This document shows, in pieces, positions 10,039 through 18,299 of a stretch of 54,811 nucleotides of DNA. The stretch spans positions 1-54,811 of IMG/VR virus record IMGVR_UViG_3300036806_000054. One strand, 5' to 3'. The notes beneath the pieces were generated by a model. It was given only the letters and a program-made list of their open reading frames with translations. It was not told where the DNA came from and searched no databases. This DNA comes from a virus. The position numbers were made by a program, and so were the translations under genes. How positions within the stretch are numbered: position 1 is the stretch's first letter; every line of letters starts with the position of its first letter.

Positions 10039-10290
10039 TACATATTCCGCAGGATTCGATGAAGTAAGTGCATGGTTAACTGCTCGGTAGTTATCTTGCT
10101 TTCCTTGCAAGCCAAATTGAACGCATATCTATCACCAATCTTTTCAGCTTGAGCATATCCCGCACACTTGGCGATGAAGTCAGGCGACTCTTTTGCTAGT
10201 AACAGCGCATCACAATGAAGCCATTTGGCTGCTAGTCTGAGACTGTTGAGTTGGTGATAGTCTCTGTCTGGTTCTTCTCCAAGCTCTCCG
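10038..10290 (-). CDS. -1 frame extension of the tail assembly chaperone (gpGT-like)
   Basis: Downstream of 10232 the frame one base back on the minus strand (-1) encodes LAAKWLHCDALLLAKESPDF to MHLLHRILRN, a helical segment ending in TAA that overlaps the tape-measure ATG. It has no convincing own start or Shine-Dalgarno. I found no canonical X-XXY-YYZ slip heptamer in the last 40 codons; weak candidates are around GAG-AAG-AAC (near 10270) and CTT-TTA (near 10360). The 5' limit given is therefore only approximate. Confidence 0.6.
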
Positions 10291-10792
10291 TTTGTGCCGA
10301 GCCAGATTCCGACCCGGCTATAGTAGGGTTGCGCCACACTTCCTCTGCGGCATTTCCGACAGCTAGTAAAAGATTGTCCGGCACTGTCACAAGGTTCTCT
10401 TTCGTCGGCGGAAAATCCTCGCCGTTGCGCTTCATTGGCTCGCCGTTCAAACTCCAACTCTTGAGCATGAAGGGAACAATCACACGCATGATCTCCACCG
10501 ATCCCGTGTCGAGATCGCTAAGCTCTCCGCGAAGCGTTTCTAGTTGTACCGCTTGCTCGTCTCCCAGCGGACAGAGAAGCTCAGCAGCTTCCAATGGCTG
10601 AATCTGCTTCTGAAGCGCCACGGCTTTAACGTGAGACTCACGATACCTTGCTGTAACATCGCGAAGTTCTTCGCCTTCCTCATGAGTAAGGCGAGAGATG
10701 CCCGCCGTATAAACTTCGAGGTTGATTGTCTTACCTAGAAATTCGCAAGTAGTCGCCTGAGTCGCATCAAGCAACATTGAAAGGTCATTCAT
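10232..10792 (-). CDS. Tail assembly chaperone, short product (gpG-like)
   Basis: 186 residues, acidic and mostly helical, between the tail-tube genes and the tape measure, the fixed place of tail assembly chaperones. Such genes usually make a longer product by -1 frameshifting near the end, and here the -1 frame is open past the stop at 10232 and encodes a helical 65-residue tail (separate entry). The family binds the tape measure and loads tail tube protein. I see no sequence motif of its own; the call rests on position, size and the overlapping frame. Confidence 0.7.
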   Translation of the reverse strand: MNDLSMLLDATQATTCEFLGKTINLEVYTAGISRLTHEEGEELRDVTARYRESHVKAVALQKQIQPLEAAELLCPLGDEQAVQLETLRGELSDLDTGSVEIMRVIVPFMLKSWSLNGEPMKRNGEDFPPTKENLVTVPDNLLLAVGNAAEEVWRNPTIAGSESGSAQTESLEKNQTETITNSTVSD

Positions 10793-10810
10793 TTGTCGGC
10801 TCTCCTAAAG

Positions 10811-11233
10811 TTATGCCCAAGTCGTGTGTGTTACCGCTCCGGTTTTCTGAAAGGTCGCAACGATCTCATCAATAGATTCCGGCGCAGCACTTAGCTTATA
10901 GTCCTTCAAGAACGCCTCTACTACCTTTTTAGCATTGCCTGTAGTTGTCCCCTCCGGCGAGACTTGCACCGTAACGCTTGAACTGTAGTTCGATGGTCGA
11001 ATTGAAGCTAAATGTGCTTCTGGCGTTGGATCGTAACGGAAATTAATAACCACATCATCTCCTCCGTCAAATCCCGGTATGAACGATTTGGAGGACGAGC
11101 CGAATACGGTTGTGTCCAGCATGTCTGTTGGGAAACCTAGATCGACCTTGTTTGCGTAGCCGGTTAAATCAACGAGAGTCCCGCCAGTCCCGTCGATCTG
11201 GATGTTCATTTTCTTGCCCGTGATTACAGCCAT
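10811..11233 (-). CDS. Tail tube protein, second copy
   Basis: 140 residues from the ATG at 11233, chosen for the strong AAAGGAGAAAC Shine-Dalgarno; an upstream start at 11278 would read through that site. The segment DTTVFGSSSKSFIPG matches DSTVFGSTSKTSIPG in the preceding gene at the same position, so the two are tandem paralogues of the tail-tube family (lambda gpV / HK97 type fold). It may be the main tube subunit or a tube terminator-like variant. Confidence 0.75.
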   Translation of the reverse strand: MAVITGKKMNIQIDGTGGTLVDLTGYANKVDLGFPTDMLDTTVFGSSSKSFIPGFDGGDDVVINFRYDPTPEAHLASIRPSNYSSSVTVQVSPEGTTTGNAKKVVEAFLKDYKLSAAPESIDEIVATFQKTGAVTHTTWA

Positions 11234-11255
11234 GATTGTTTCTCCTTTAGTCTTC

Positions 11256-11990
11256 TTACCTTCTTGCCAGCGAGACACTTGGAGTTATGCTCGAAGTTGT
11301 CCCATTTTCCGTGATTGTAATTCTCGTGTTTCGGTTTATGGTAGTTCCCGGCGCAATGACCACCCTCTGAAACCCATTCGTTAACGCCGTTACTGCCGCG
11401 AACGTAACCAGATCAGCATACGTCGATACGGCAGCATGTTGGATTTTAATAATCGCGCTAGGAGCCGCTCCTGTAATCGCTGAGACGTGAAGAAACGCAA
11501 CCCCTCCATTTGTTGTGGCCGCGCCGTTGTCTGAAGCCGATCCGGTATAAGGGAGCGAAGTTTCAGCGGTCAGAGCGTGGAGCGAGACGCCGAAATCGTA
11601 TCCATCGTTATCGGTAAACTCCGCTTTGTTCATTATTAGAGCGTCAATCTGCGCCCCGATGTCATGCTTATTCTGATGGGCTTGCAACAGATAAACCCGC
11701 TTGCCCAATGCCCATCCTTCTGGAAATGCGCTAACGATTGGAACTACAGACGCGGATTCAAGTGAAGCAAAGACACTATCAGGGTTTCCGGTGGTAGGGG
11801 TAGCTTCAAACAACCCCTCAAACCCGACCGTGCCAGATTGAATCCCCGGAATAGAAGTCTTAGACGTGCTTCCGAAAACGGTCGAATCATACATGCTCGT
11901 TTGACAATCAATATCCATCTTCCGAAAATACCCCGTAAGATCATATTGGTTAACTAAAATCTTAAGTGTGGTTCCTGTTACGATTGCCAT
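11256..11990 (-). CDS. Tail tube protein, first copy with C-terminal extension
   Basis: 244 residues. The first 140 or so align with the smaller neighbour (shared TVFGS, SK and IPG motif). The remainder, from YTGSASDNGA to SITPSVSLARR, adds an extra Gly/Ala/Thr-rich beta domain, as in tail tubes that carry surface Ig-like or decoration domains. It could be the decorated major tube protein. Start at 11990 overlaps the end of the glycosyltransferase by 13 nt. Confidence 0.7.
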   Translation of the reverse strand: MAIVTGTTLKILVNQYDLTGYFRKMDIDCQTSMYDSTVFGSTSKTSIPGIQSGTVGFEGLFEATPTTGNPDSVFASLESASVVPIVSAFPEGWALGKRVYLLQAHQNKHDIGAQIDALIMNKAEFTDNDGYDFGVSLHALTAETSLPYTGSASDNGAATTNGGVAFLHVSAITGAAPSAIIKIQHAAVSTYADLVTFAAVTALTNGFQRVVIAPGTTINRNTRITITENGTTSSITPSVSLARR

Positions 11991-12778
11991 ACGCCCTCCT
12001 CAATTTCCGGTTGCCCCTTTTCTTGCCATCCACTGATATATTGAAACATTGGAGTAAAGTCAGGCTTCGGCCAAGTGATAATCCTTTGCAAGTGCCCGAT
12101 CCTTACCTCATTTGCAAGACAGACATTCCAGCCAACAGACATCGCATTAAGCCAGAAATAAATATCTTCATCAATATGTCCGGCTTCCCACTCGCCATTC
12201 AGATCGGGAATAGCTTTCATCCACGGCTTATGGAGTTTAGCTAGAGATGAAGTCCTGATAATCGTTAACCCAAAATGCCCCGTGGCGATCTTCGTCAATG
12301 GCCTCATAAACTCATCGGCCTTAACACTGAGAACCCCAAACTTATCGCTGTCAGTCCACATCGTAAACATCGAAGCATTCGCTTCACGCTTAACTTGCAC
12401 GGGCACAATCGCATCGACATCGGGATTCTCAGTCATCAGTTGATAAAGTCTTGCAACGTGTTCCTTGTTGAAAATCGAGTCGTAGTCAAGAGTTATGACA
12501 TATTCAATTTCCCGTTCTGCGCAGAGCTTCAGAAGCCTCGACAACCCCTGCCCCCAGAACACACCTGAATCAACCAGCATCCCGATCCCTAGCGACATAA
12601 AGACGGTTTGGGCGCATTTGAAGTTATCCGTCCATCCGAGACGCGGACAAGACATGATCGCCACAATCTTAGGCACTTCACCATCAGGCAATCGCTTAAT
12701 GTCTTGAGGCATAGAGATAGCTTGAGCGCGGCGCCAGTCGTCAATTAAGGTTTCGGGAATGTGGCCGTTACCGTTCAT
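11978..12778 (-). CDS. Glycosyltransferase (GT-A fold) in the structural operon
   Basis: 266 residues from the ATG at 12778 (another in-frame ATG is at 12799; neither has a clear Shine-Dalgarno). Near residue 105 the VITLDYDS segment is a DxD-type metal/nucleotide-sugar motif after hydrophobic strands, and HIDEDIYFW fits the acceptor/base region of GT-A enzymes. It probably transfers a sugar to virion protein or host glycan. It lies between neck and tail-tube genes and overlaps both neighbours, so it is made with the virion. Confidence 0.75.
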   Translation of the reverse strand: MNGNGHIPETLIDDWRRAQAISMPQDIKRLPDGEVPKIVAIMSCPRLGWTDNFKCAQTVFMSLGIGMLVDSGVFWGQGLSRLLKLCAEREIEYVITLDYDSIFNKEHVARLYQLMTENPDVDAIVPVQVKREANASMFTMWTDSDKFGVLSVKADEFMRPLTKIATGHFGLTIIRTSSLAKLHKPWMKAIPDLNGEWEAGHIDEDIYFWLNAMSVGWNVCLANEVRIGHLQRIITWPKPDFTPMFQYISGWQEKGQPEIEEGVWQS

Positions 12779-13073
12779 GTGTGATCTGTTTGAAATCATA
12801 ATAGAGAATCTTGTTAAGCCAGTGAGTTATCCGCAACCGCCGAGGAAGTACAATTTTCACCCGCCCGCATAACACTTCCTTAGCTACTCTTGCGCTAGTA
12901 TGCCCAATGGAAATAGCTTCGATATAAAACTTGCCCATCTTATCAACACAATAGCAATACGCTTCACCTCGCCGCCCATCAGCACCGTAGCAGCGAGAAG
13001 AAATATCTAGCCCGTCAAGCAATACCTTAGCGTGTGTCGCGATACGAGGATCATCTTGAATAAAGACTCTCAT
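12768..13073 (-). CDS. Small conserved phage protein of the neck region
   Basis: 101 residues. The pattern VLLDGLDISSRCYGADGRRG followed by DKMGKFYIE and GRVKIVL is one seen in short proteins of phage structural operons that place a ligand-like name on a residue range; function is unknown. The ATG overlaps the previous stop (ATGA). It could be an accessory of the glycosyltransferase or a neck component. Confidence 0.6.
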   Translation of the reverse strand: MRVFIQDDPRIATHAKVLLDGLDISSRCYGADGRRGEAYCYCVDKMGKFYIEAISIGHTSARVAKEVLCGRVKIVLPRRLRITHWLNKILYYDFKQITHER

Positions 13074-13231
13074 GCTTCCTTAATATCCCCGCTTGCCAGC
13101 AATGCTTTGATGTCCTCAGGATCGATGCCAACAGGAACAGGCTCCCCCGGCTTAACCTCTGGCTTGCCTTTTAATCCATCGCAATAAACCGCATTCACCG
13201 CGACATACTTTTTCGCCTTCACGCTATCCAT
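13070..13231 (-). CDS. Small neck-region protein, 53 residues
   Basis: Short frame beginning MDSVKAKKYVAV and ending LLASGDIKEA. Its start overlaps the previous gene by 13 nt and its stop overlaps the next ATG (ATGA), so it is tightly embedded in the operon. The pattern with KPGEPVPVG and DPEDIKALLASG resembles the short proteins with a Rho-like or FI-type tail found in head-tail regions. No function assigned. Confidence 0.6.
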   Translation of the reverse strand: MDSVKAKKYVAVNAVYCDGLKGKPEVKPGEPVPVGIDPEDIKALLASGDIKEA

Positions 13232-13653
13232 ATCTCTACCAACACTCCTCTTCCGTAGATATATCTTTGCCCCGTTACGTCTCTTTCCTTTGTGGGCGGA
13301 TAAGAGCGATCAAACCGACACCCTAAAAACGTATGACCCGAAACGCTCATGTTCGGATTAGTCAAAATAGTTTTCAACCTGTCTGCGATTTTCGCTACTC
13401 TCAAAACTCCCGAATCACCGTTAGGGTTATCAACCGCAAACCCTCGAAACATGTAATAGAAGTGATCGGCCTGAAGCGTATTCCCAAACGCATAAAAGGC
13501 TAGATCATTCGCTTCCTGAAATATCAGATAAGGCGGCGTCAGTCCTTCAGCATCTAACTGTGCAATCCCTCCTGATGCCAACGATGCAACGCCTACGTTT
13601 GCCGTGCTGTCGGCGTCTAGGATTGCTTTAATTGCTACGTCCAAAGCATTCAT
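13219..13653 (-). CDS. Tail terminator-like protein (DUF3168 type)
   Basis: 144 residues. The N-terminal helix (ALDVAIKAILDADS), the PPYLIFQEAND strand and the C-terminal YIYGRGVLVEIWIA strand fit the tail-completion/tail-terminator family that caps the tail tube and joins it to the head (lambda gpU, DUF3168). It sits directly after the gp10-like gene, its usual place. Confidence 0.65.
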   Translation of the reverse strand: MNALDVAIKAILDADSTANVGVASLASGGIAQLDAEGLTPPYLIFQEANDLAFYAFGNTLQADHFYYMFRGFAVDNPNGDSGVLRVAKIADRLKTILTNPNMSVSGHTFLGCRFDRSYPPTKERDVTGQRYIYGRGVLVEIWIA

Positions 13654-14048
13654 CAGAACCCTCGACCTTTGCGTCCTGTAACGCCGTGATATTCGGTCAA
13701 TGCTGCTTTAATAACTCCCGGCCCCGCCGTCCCTGACGATCTCGTATAAATGAATTGCTTGAACTTTTCTTTAGTCACCAAAAATGCCCGCGTGAACCAG
13801 AGGTTGCCATGTTGCCCTACATCCTGAAATCCCGAGTAGGGAGCCAGCGCTCTCAGTTCAGCGAAAAGACTATTAGGCGTGGCCGCTACTGTAACGCCTG
13901 TCGAGTCGCGCATGAATCCAGTATCTACCGCTGCGTTTTTTTGTGCTTCAGTAACAAAGAAGCTCGCGGCATTATTCAACCCATTCGCCACTTGCTCTTT
14001 CAACGCGGCTACCACCTTGTCTTTATTATCAATTAAACGGTAGCCCAT
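13653..14048 (-). CDS. HK97 gp10-like head-tail joining protein
   Basis: 131 residues from the ATG at 14048 (a GTG at 14054 is also possible). The AAVDTGFMRDS motif after a long N-terminal helix is the hallmark of the HK97 gp10-like family, minor proteins at the head-tail interface. The stop overlaps the start of the DUF3168-like gene. Confidence 0.75.
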   Translation of the reverse strand: MGYRLIDNKDKVVAALKEQVANGLNNAASFFVTEAQKNAAVDTGFMRDSTGVTVAATPNSLFAELRALAPYSGFQDVGQHGNLWFTRAFLVTKEKFKQFIYTRSSGTAGPGVIKAALTEYHGVTGRKGRGF

Positions 14049-14128
14049 AATCACACGAAAGCCTTTAGCGAAGAGCCGACTTTCGCCTGTGGCCTTCGCG
14101 TTCTTCTCGCAGGAAACAGCGAGAATCT

Positions 14129-14521
14129 CTATTCAGTTGACGACGCCAGAATCTTAATCACTCCCGGCGCTCGTTGGATTGCTTCGATCGTAAAAGTCTT
14201 GGCTGAGAATCCATCTCTCGCGGCTACAACGGCTAAACATGATGCGTCAACATCAATGAAGTCGGAGCCAGTCTGAGAAGGAACAAACAACGCATAGAGA
14301 GTGCCTTTGATCGGCTTCTCCCCTGCTAATTTCTCTCGCTCATTCGGACGTGCCGGGCGATAACTACAAGGAACGCTTGCTGGGCTTGTACTGGTTATCG
14401 TTCTCCCGTGCCCGCCAGATGAATCAATCGTTATCGCGGGACGAGAAAAGGTCACGCTATCCTGCATGAACTGCGTCGCCACGCCTACCGCTCGATTGAT
14501 CTGTGTTTGTAGTCCACTCAT
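14129..14521 (-). CDS. Head-tail adaptor / head closure protein
   Basis: 130 residues. After an N-terminal helix come beta strands DSVTFSRPAITID, PCSYRPARPNEREKLAGEKP and LYALFVPSQTG, the usual pattern of SPP1 gp16/lambda FII-type head completion proteins. It starts within the stop of the connector gene (ATGA-like overlap). The following 80-nt gap has no gene. Confidence 0.7.
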   Translation of the reverse strand: MSGLQTQINRAVGVATQFMQDSVTFSRPAITIDSSGGHGRTITSTSPASVPCSYRPARPNEREKLAGEKPIKGTLYALFVPSQTGSDFIDVDASCLAVVAARDGFSAKTFTIEAIQRAPGVIKILASSTE

Positions 14522-15036
14522 CCGCGCACCATAGGAACACCCGAAACATTCAATCTAAACCCTCGCAGCAAGGCGGCGATCCGAGAGGGAATCACTCCCG
14601 CCGATGACTCCTTGAAACTCACCGTTAGAATGTCGCCCACCTTGACTTCGCTTAAATCGCCGACGTTCCCCGTCTCAATATCCATTGAACTCAGCATGTC
14701 TTGTGCTAACTCACAGGTTGCATCCTTAATGAGTTGTGGGATTTCTGTAGTCGTGTAGTACGAAGCAAACGAGCCATAAGAAACATTCGAGTCCGGCTTT
14801 GGAACCATGAAGCGCGGAAATCTAAGCCTCTGGGTTGTGCTCGCTCGTCCGCCAACATAATCATACTCATCAAGTTTCGCTGTCGCGGTAATCAGCGCCT
14901 TTTCTTTATCTGCATCTTCAGCGGCGTCCCAAACAGAGGTATTCAATCGAGTCTCAAAATAGGTATTGCCTTCTGCGAGCGTGGCATAACTATTAGAACT
15001 TGCGCCTCCAACCGTGCTGTCGATAACCGTACTCAT
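14518..15036 (-). CDS. Head-tail connector (DnaT-like / gp6 family)
   Basis: 172 residues. The start STVIDSTVGGASSNSYATL, then EKALITATAKLDEYDYVGG and RLRFPRF, is the pattern annotated as putative DnaT-like protein, a helical adaptor attached to the portal in many siphoviruses. It follows the decoration gene and precedes the adaptor. Confidence 0.75.
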   Translation of the reverse strand: MSTVIDSTVGGASSNSYATLAEGNTYFETRLNTSVWDAAEDADKEKALITATAKLDEYDYVGGRASTTQRLRFPRFMVPKPDSNVSYGSFASYYTTTEIPQLIKDATCELAQDMLSSMDIETGNVGDLSEVKVGDILTVSFKESSAGVIPSRIAALLRGFRLNVSGVPMVRG

Positions 15037-15039
15037 TGA

Positions 15040-15093
15040 CTATTCAACTTTGGCCTTTTCTCTCTCTGCAATCTCTGCTTGTCGGCGTGCCTT
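15040..15093 (-). other. Candidate +1 frameshift extension of the decoration protein
   Basis: The decoration gene ends TCG-CCC-TAA. A +1 slip on the proline codon CCC would avoid the stop and enter a frame reading KARRQAEIAEREKAKVE, then TAG at 15042-15040, 3 nt before the connector ATG. The tail is highly charged and helical, the segment has no own start, and it fills a gap that is otherwise unused in a tightly packed operon. Shifting at CCC before a stop has been described in structural genes of Listeria phage PSA. Confidence 0.4.
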
Positions 15094-16699
15094 AGGGCGA
15101 GGTTGGAGTAGCAACCGTAAGGTAAATTTCCACGATGCCAGTAGTATTTCCAGAGCCGCCCGCTGCTTGAATGCCCGCATAAATACTAGTAGCGTGTAGA
15201 CATTTTCTTGGTAAACTTCCGGTATAAGGTAGCGGCGCATCAACGATCATAGCCGATGACGCTTGCTCTTGCCCTGCATTATTTGCCGCCCCGCCCCAAT
15301 TGGTTTGCGTAGTGGCATCGTCAAGGTGCTGGTAAACCTCTATAGGATCAAGAAACTCATCTCCCATTGAGTCGTAATAGCCGAGACGGGCACTTGAATC
15401 TTGAAATGCTTCAATCCGATCAATCACCACATCCATCCACCAATCACCCGGTTGAAAGCCGGTGAAATTAGGGCCAATGAGTACCTTTTCAATATCGGCA
15501 TTTGTAATGAAGATATCCACTGCTGCCGGAGTATTCGCTGCTGTAATATCAAACGTTGCTCCAGTTCCAGTCACGCTCCCGCTGGATGCAACACCGTTCG
15601 CGGTCGTGTAACCCGTGCCCGGAGCGGTAATAGAGACTCCAGTGATTATGCCGCCCGGATCAACCGAGTCTACATTCAGCGTAGCATCGCCATTCCCGCC
15701 TGCCACTGTGAGCGCGTCATTAACCTGATAGAGCACGCCGCCAGCGTTGGTGGCTGCGGCAGTTAGATGGCCATCACCTAGCGTGAGATTGTTTGTTCCC
15801 GTGGTAATGAGCGTCGGAATAATTGAATCATCAATCACACAGTCAAGAGCGCCCGGATTGCCACTAAACGGCATGTTACCTGCGCCAACGGAAGGCAGCG
15901 CCTCGAACGCAGCCGTGTAATCATCTGCCACCGCATCAAAGGCAATCGCGGTTGTTTCTTCCCCATTGAAAATATAAGCACAATCGCCACCATCGGCAGT
16001 GAATACGATTGTCTGTTGCTGCACTCCATAGATAGTCCACGGGCCGATCAAGCGAACCGCGCCCGCGGCCGAACCTCCGCCATCCGCTCCCTTATAATTC
16101 TTCCACAGTCCCGCAAAGTCACTTGCCTGTGGAGCTTCTATTTCAGTGTCCGTTGGAAGAACCGCGATGAAGTTCAGATCGGGATCGAAGGTGAGCGTGA
16201 AGTCAGCGCCTTGATCGTCGCTCGCGTAGGCGATATAGACGAAGGCAGAAGCACCCGGAGGCACATAAAGTTTATCGTCTTCTCCTGTGACTAGAGCGTT
16301 GTCTGGGCCAGAGGAAATGAGATCGGTTGACAGTTGTGCAGGAGTGCGATTTGTCCAAACACCTGACTTCCGTTGAATGACATCATCATCAGAAGCCGAA
16401 GCGTCGGCAATCTCTTGAAGGTCAAGATCATAGGCTTGAATGTTTGTTCCTACCGCAGATAGCCCTTGCGTAACAGTCAGAAATCCAGCAGAGGGAATAA
16501 CATCAAACCGTGTGATCGTCGGAAATGGCCCGACCGTCTTGGTTTCGCTTGCAGCTACAGAGGTAGGGGATTGAGGCGCACTCCCAGCACTATCACCCAA
16601 ACGCCAAATAGTTCCAGCAGAGACGCTATCAGCCACAACCGATAACGTCTCGCCGGGGTTTAAGTAGAACGTCCGATGTTCAGGAGCGGTAATGATCAT
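15092..16699 (-). CDS. Capsid decoration / head fibre protein, 535 residues
   Basis: Large Gly/Ala/Thr/Asp-rich beta protein between the coat and the connector, the usual place for decoration or head-fibre proteins. Internal repeats such as GGNGDATLNVDSVDPGG and TGYTTANGVASSGSVTGTG suggest beta-sandwich or beta-helix modules. It ends ...CCC-TAA at 15097-15092; in the +1 frame 17 more codons follow (separate entry). No catalytic motif. Overlaps the preceding gene by ATGA. Confidence 0.7.
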   Translation of the reverse strand: MIITAPEHRTFYLNPGETLSVVADSVSAGTIWRLGDSAGSAPQSPTSVAASETKTVGPFPTITRFDVIPSAGFLTVTQGLSAVGTNIQAYDLDLQEIADASASDDDVIQRKSGVWTNRTPAQLSTDLISSGPDNALVTGEDDKLYVPPGASAFVYIAYASDDQGADFTLTFDPDLNFIAVLPTDTEIEAPQASDFAGLWKNYKGADGGGSAAGAVRLIGPWTIYGVQQQTIVFTADGGDCAYIFNGEETTAIAFDAVADDYTAAFEALPSVGAGNMPFSGNPGALDCVIDDSIIPTLITTGTNNLTLGDGHLTAAATNAGGVLYQVNDALTVAGGNGDATLNVDSVDPGGIITGVSITAPGTGYTTANGVASSGSVTGTGATFDITAANTPAAVDIFITNADIEKVLIGPNFTGFQPGDWWMDVVIDRIEAFQDSSARLGYYDSMGDEFLDPIEVYQHLDDATTQTNWGGAANNAGQEQASSAMIVDAPLPYTGSLPRKCLHATSIYAGIQAAGGSGNTTGIVEIYLTVATPTSP

Positions 16700-17028
16700 T
16701 CTTGTTCTTCCTCGGCCTCAGATGATTCGTTCATGGCCGCTCGAATCTTTTCAGCCGTAGCTTCACCGATCCCCGATACGGTGGTGAGATCGTCTAGCCG
16801 TTTTCTGACTTTGGCGTAAGTCGTTAAGCCCTCAGCTTCCAAAGCCGACAAGCCCGGAAAATCTTCTGGCAACTTCCCTTTTAGTGCTTTGGCTGGAACG
16901 AGATTAGGCGGGAGTACGCCCTTAACGTATCCCGCCTTCTCAAAAGCCACAACATCAGCATCAGGCACTTCCCTTTGCACAAAGTTCCCGCCCTCGCTAA
17001 ACGCGGGGCCGTACATCGTCACGCTCAT
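16696..17028 (-). CDS. Small head protein with helix-hairpin-helix motif
   Basis: 110 residues. The C-terminal part, LTTVSGIGEATAEKIRAAM, is a helix-hairpin-helix, a motif that binds DNA backbone without sequence specificity, followed by an acidic tail. The N-terminus (EVPDADVVAFEKAGY) resembles the short proteins that follow the coat gene in many phages. It may contact DNA inside the capsid or at the neck. Confidence 0.7.
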   Translation of the reverse strand: MSVTMYGPAFSEGGNFVQREVPDADVVAFEKAGYVKGVLPPNLVPAKALKGKLPEDFPGLSALEAEGLTTYAKVRKRLDDLTTVSGIGEATAEKIRAAMNESSEAEEEQE

Positions 17029-17043
17029 CAGAATCCTCCTCTC

Positions 17044-18216
17044 TTAGCCAATCAAAGTCGCGATGAAATCGGACTTCACGGCCTTGACGCCGTAGAGTAC
17101 GCGAAGTTCAAACGAACTCTGCATGTATTGAGGGTAACGGGCGAACTGGAATACCAAACCCGAGAAAGCGTCTGTCACCGTAACAGTTTCGGCTTGCGCG
17201 GCATCGTCACCCGTGTCTGGCGCTCTCATAATCAAGTGCAGGGCGTTACGATGAAATGCCACGTTCGGAGTATAGGTCGCCGTGGTGGTAAAGGCATGAG
17301 TGGCCGCTGACAGCGTTCCACGTAGGCCCGGAGTATTCAATACTACCGTCCCGCCGTTGGACACGTCAGTATCCCCGGTTTTGACGACGTATTTCACCGC
17401 CGAAGCATCACCAGTAATCGCGATGATGTCGCCCGCGAGAATCGTTCCAGTACCGTTTGAATCGAGCGTCAGCGTGGTTGCGCCGACTGCATAACCCGAC
17501 GCATCAGATCGCCCGCCTGAGTTTGTACCGGCAGTAACCGGAGCAATCGGATAGGAATTATGGACATCCAACCCCATGACCTCACCGATTCGTCCGCGTC
17601 GCAGCGTCTCACTTGTGCCAGCCTCGTTCACCTTAAAGAGAACCGACTGTTTTCCGCGAAGATTGACCATCGCCGCACCGCCAACCACAAGATGCCGATC
17701 CATCTCTGGCGTGCCGTTGTCGTCAAGAATCTTTTGAATGTTCGCGAAATCAGTCAGGTCGTTTGCCGTGCCAAAAGGCGCAACAGTCGCGGAACCATAG
17801 CCACGAGACGATCCTTTGTAGGCCGCGACCCACATCGAGGACTCAATCTCATTCACGAGCGTTCGCATGGCCTGCTCAAGCGTTTGCCCGACAATATCGC
17901 TATAGGGCGCGATGTCGCCGTTGTTCAAAGCTCGCCGCTCTTCACCCGTCCAGTTCCATGAGACTTTCCGAAGATTGTCCATGACGATAGACCCTGCGGC
18001 CTGTGTGATGTCGGTACCAGCCGGAGCAGTCGCAGCCGGAGCTACCGCCGCCGCCGCCAATGCCGGGACGATAGGATAATTAATAACCTGATTGTAGCCC
18101 GCGCGTTGTGCAGAGGCGTTTTTGTAACAAGCCGGAATGAATCCAACTAGCTCACGTCCCACTGTGTTTGCGCGGTCTTGGAGGATCGGAAGGATCGCAG
18201 AAATCGTGTTCGACAT
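17044..18216 (-). CDS. Major capsid protein (P22 coat-like)
   Basis: 390 residues with a strong AGGAG Shine-Dalgarno. N-terminus NTISAILPILQDRANTVGRE, an A-rich loop, VSWNWTGEERRALN, and a central insertion (GYAVGATTLTLDSNGTGTI) that looks like the extra beta-rich I-domain of P22-type coat proteins. The HLIMRAPDTG and SGLVFQFARYPQYMQSSFELRVLYG segments near the end are typical. It follows the scaffold gene. Confidence 0.85.
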   Translation of the reverse strand: MSNTISAILPILQDRANTVGRELVGFIPACYKNASAQRAGYNQVINYPIVPALAAAAVAPAATAPAGTDITQAAGSIVMDNLRKVSWNWTGEERRALNNGDIAPYSDIVGQTLEQAMRTLVNEIESSMWVAAYKGSSRGYGSATVAPFGTANDLTDFANIQKILDDNGTPEMDRHLVVGGAAMVNLRGKQSVLFKVNEAGTSETLRRGRIGEVMGLDVHNSYPIAPVTAGTNSGGRSDASGYAVGATTLTLDSNGTGTILAGDIIAITGDASAVKYVVKTGDTDVSNGGTVVLNTPGLRGTLSAATHAFTTTATYTPNVAFHRNALHLIMRAPDTGDDAAQAETVTVTDAFSGLVFQFARYPQYMQSSFELRVLYGVKAVKSDFIATLIG

Positions 18217-18240
18217 ACTCTTCTCCTAATGAAATGTAAT

Positions 18241-18272
18241 GTTGAGAATTCCCAACACTGACACCATCAGTG
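18241..18272. promoter_or_regulatory. Tandem hairpins between scaffold and coat genes
   Basis: Between the scaffold stop and coat start are a near-palindrome GTTGAGAATTCCCAAC (18241-18256) and a perfect hairpin CACTGA-CACCA-TCAGTG (18256-18272). No U-run follows, so they are more likely to shield, pause or process the message, giving more coat than scaffold, than to terminate. Confidence 0.5.
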
Positions 18273-18299
18273 AAGAGCCGACATTCGCCCGGAATGCCT

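Noticed and set aside
12275-12568. Plus-strand frames under the glycosyltransferase and other structural genes
   Set aside because: They are shadows of well-supported minus-strand genes, with no Shine-Dalgarno and no motif.
15040-15243. 67-residue minus frame at the end of the decoration gene
   Set aside because: Only the last 17 codons look protein-like, and there is no start signal. Treated as a possible +1 extension rather than a gene.
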